This document shows, one piece after another, positions 5,397 to 6,660 of a stretch of DNA of 6,660 nucleotides. A model generated the notes under the pieces. It worked only from the letters and a program-made list of their open reading frames with translations, was not told where the DNA came from and made no database searches. A program made the translations under genes and the position numbers. Numbering within the stretch: position 1 is the first letter of the stretch; each line of letters opens with the position of its first letter. This DNA is from Anaerolineaceae bacterium (GTDB lineage Bacteria > Chloroflexota > Anaerolineae > Anaerolineales > Anaerolineaceae), in contig JAIOTF010000362.1 of NCBI GenBank assembly GCA_021107195.1, positions 1-6,660 of the forward strand. The letters are read 5' to 3'.

Positions 5397-6660
5397 TCAG
5401 GGTGCGGGTAGAACGCTGATGATGAACTGTTTGTCAACCCATAATCCGCCTTGGTCTGTGCTGCGGATTATGATGTTATAACTGCTTTTCAGCTCGGCAT
5501 CCAGCACAGTGTTGGTGACCAGAACATTGCCTTGCAGTGAGAAGGAACCGGTTTCACCGCCAAATAGCGAGTAGGAGTGACTGTCGCCGTTATCAACATC
5601 CATTGTCATCAACACGCCCACAACAGTCCCTGCCGGCTGACCGGAGGTGACCGATGTGCCGCTGATAGTCATGTTTGTAGGCGCTTCGTTCACATTGGTG
5701 ATCGAGATCCAGAAGGTCTTGTCAAGGCTCAACCCGCCGCGGTCGGTGGTTCTGACCCGGATCGTGTACAGACTCTTGGCTTCGTAGTTCAGCGGTGCAC
5801 TGGCAACCAGATTGTTGCCAGAGATGGTGAACGACCCGCCATCGGCATTGAGCAGCGTCAGGGTATGGTAGTCGCCGGGATCGGCATCGGCTGTGGAGAA
5901 ACTACCGATGATGGTACCAGGAACCTGGTTTTCGGCAATGCCGTCATTCGAGAGGGTCAGATCGAGTGGTGCCGTGTTGGAGTCAACCGTGGTGGTTGGA
6001 TAGGGAGTTACGGTTGGCAACGGTGGCTGGGTGACGGTTGGGTAAGGTGTCCAGGCAGGAGGATTCGTCGGGACAAGCGTTGGCCGGTAGGGCACAAACA
6101 ATTGTTGTCCAACCGTGATGGCGTAGGAATTGCCCAGGCAATTGTATTTTTGCAGGTCTTTCACGCTGATCTGATAACGATAGCTCAACGAGGTCAATGT
6201 GTCGCCGGCCTTCACTGTGTATGTTGTCCAGCCGTAGGGGGGCGCACTGCATTGAATGGCAGTTGCTGTTGGCTGGGGGGTGAGTGTGGCAGTTGGCAGG
6301 GCGGGCGGCAGGTAGATGATGGTGTTGGGCAACAAAGTGTCACTCACCAGGCAGTTGGCATCCTTGAGCGCTGTCTTGGTGGTCTGGTAGGATTTTGCCA
6401 GTGCATCCAGGGTGTCACCGGCCTGGATCGTGTAACTGCTCCAGCCTTCCGGCGGCTGGCATGTTTCGGCGGCAGGTGTAGTAGGCGAGACGATCTTTAT
6501 GGCAGTGCGGGTTGCACCTGGGGTGGCTGTTTTTGCGTCAACTACCAATGTCTTTTCGGAGAGCAGCGCAGCGGGCGTGGCTGTTTTTACCGCTTTGGTG
6601 GGAAAAGGCGCACTGGTTTCCGGGAAGACACCTACCATATTTTCTGCAACAGACAGGGAC
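5397..6660 (-). CDS. Exported LysM / cadherin-repeat protein (5' end outside the window)
   Basis: Numbering here starts at the internal Met codon at 6638. The frame stays open to the window edge, so the true start and signal peptide are probably beyond it. After an Ala/Thr/Pro-rich lead come two LysM modules, about 66-111 (GWSSYTIQAGDTL...) and 136-183 (GWTTYTVKAGDTL...), which bind N-acetylglucosamine-containing glycans such as peptidoglycan. Each module has a Cys before it (C60, C130) and one in an NC motif (C96, C167), pointing to one disulfide per module. A Pro/Thr linker (184-220) leads to two cadherin-like repeats, about 222-318 and 320-411. They show IAEN, DADPGD/DVDNGD, LNYE/LDAE, TDRGG/TDQGG and the NVNEAP junction, the usual calcium ligands. 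The likely role is a cell-surface adhesin or spacer anchored to the wall. It probably shares an mRNA with the LCP gene. Confidence 0.88.
   Translation of the reverse strand, partial: SLSVAENMVGVFPETSAPFPTKAVKTATPAALLSEKTLVVDAKTATPGATRTAIKIVSPTTPAAETCQPPEGWSSYTIQAGDTLDALAKSYQTTKTALKDANCLVSDTLLPNTIIYLPPALPTATLTPQPTATAIQCSAPPYGWTTYTVKAGDTLTSLSYRYQISVKDLQKYNCLGNSYAITVGQQLFVPYRPTLVPTNPPAWTPYPTVTQPPLPTVTPYPTTTVDSNTAPLDLTLSNDGIAENQVPGTIIGSFSTADADPGDYHTLTLLNADGGSFTISGNNLVASAPLNYEAKSLYTIRVRTTDRGGLSLDKTFWISITNVNEAPTNMTISGTSVTSGQPAGTVVGVLMTMDVDNGDSHSYSLFGGETGSFSLQGNVLVTNTVLDAELKSSYNIIIRSTDQGGLWVDKQFIISVLPAP

Noticed and set aside
4694..5419. 241-codon open frame on the + strand across the LCP gene
   Set aside because: The translation is Arg/Gly/His-rich with no family features, and it lies opposite conserved LCP motifs.
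5397..6638. Met codon at 6638 as the true start of the LysM/cadherin gene
   Set aside because: The frame is open to the window edge, no signal peptide follows this Met, and the protein must be exported, so the start is more likely outside the window.

Overview
The window most resembles a member of the Chloroflexota, probably class Anaerolineae. This is an inference from protein style and not from a marker gene. The signs are long Pro/Thr-rich linkers behind export signals, cysteine-bearing LysM modules, a LytR-CpsA-Psr (LCP) protein that looks like a lipoprotein, moderate GC content, and a tilS promoter placed to give a leaderless mRNA. The DNA reads as ordinary chromosome with one short mobile-element-like insertion. 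There is no rRNA, tRNA, CRISPR array or phage block.

Left part (1-1740, + strand): the last codons of an upstream gene end at 45. After a promoter near 143-172 come two tightly coupled genes, a single-domain CheY/DivK-like response regulator (226-597) and a GNAT-type acetyltransferase with a probable second, decayed GNAT half (605-1438). The 303-base gap behind them holds a 171-bp structure with 24-bp terminal inverted repeats, flanking TA dinucleotides and a central hairpin on the same symmetry axis. It looks like a non-autonomous mobile element (MITE). A rho-independent terminator (1685-1709) then closes the region.

Middle (1742-3181, + strand): tilS, tRNA(Ile)-lysidine synthetase, complete, with its own promoter seven bases before the ATG. 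It ends at a long perfect hairpin (3184-3228) that can terminate transcription from both sides. Convergent to it lies a 304-residue protein (3244-4158, - strand) with the fold signature of a XerC/XerD-type tyrosine recombinase. Most of its catalytic residues, including the nucleophilic tyrosine, are missing. It has its own promoter and a possible operator.

Right part (4328-6660, - strand): two probably co-transcribed cell-envelope genes. An exported protein with two LysM and two cadherin-like repeats (5' end outside the window) is followed after 37 bases by an LCP-family protein with a lipobox and a Pro/Thr-rich stalk. Together they suggest anchoring to, or building of, cell-wall or surface glycopolymers.

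The most notable items are the catalytically degenerate recombinase-fold protein, the MITE-like element that may also fold as RNA, and the leaderless arrangement of tilS.
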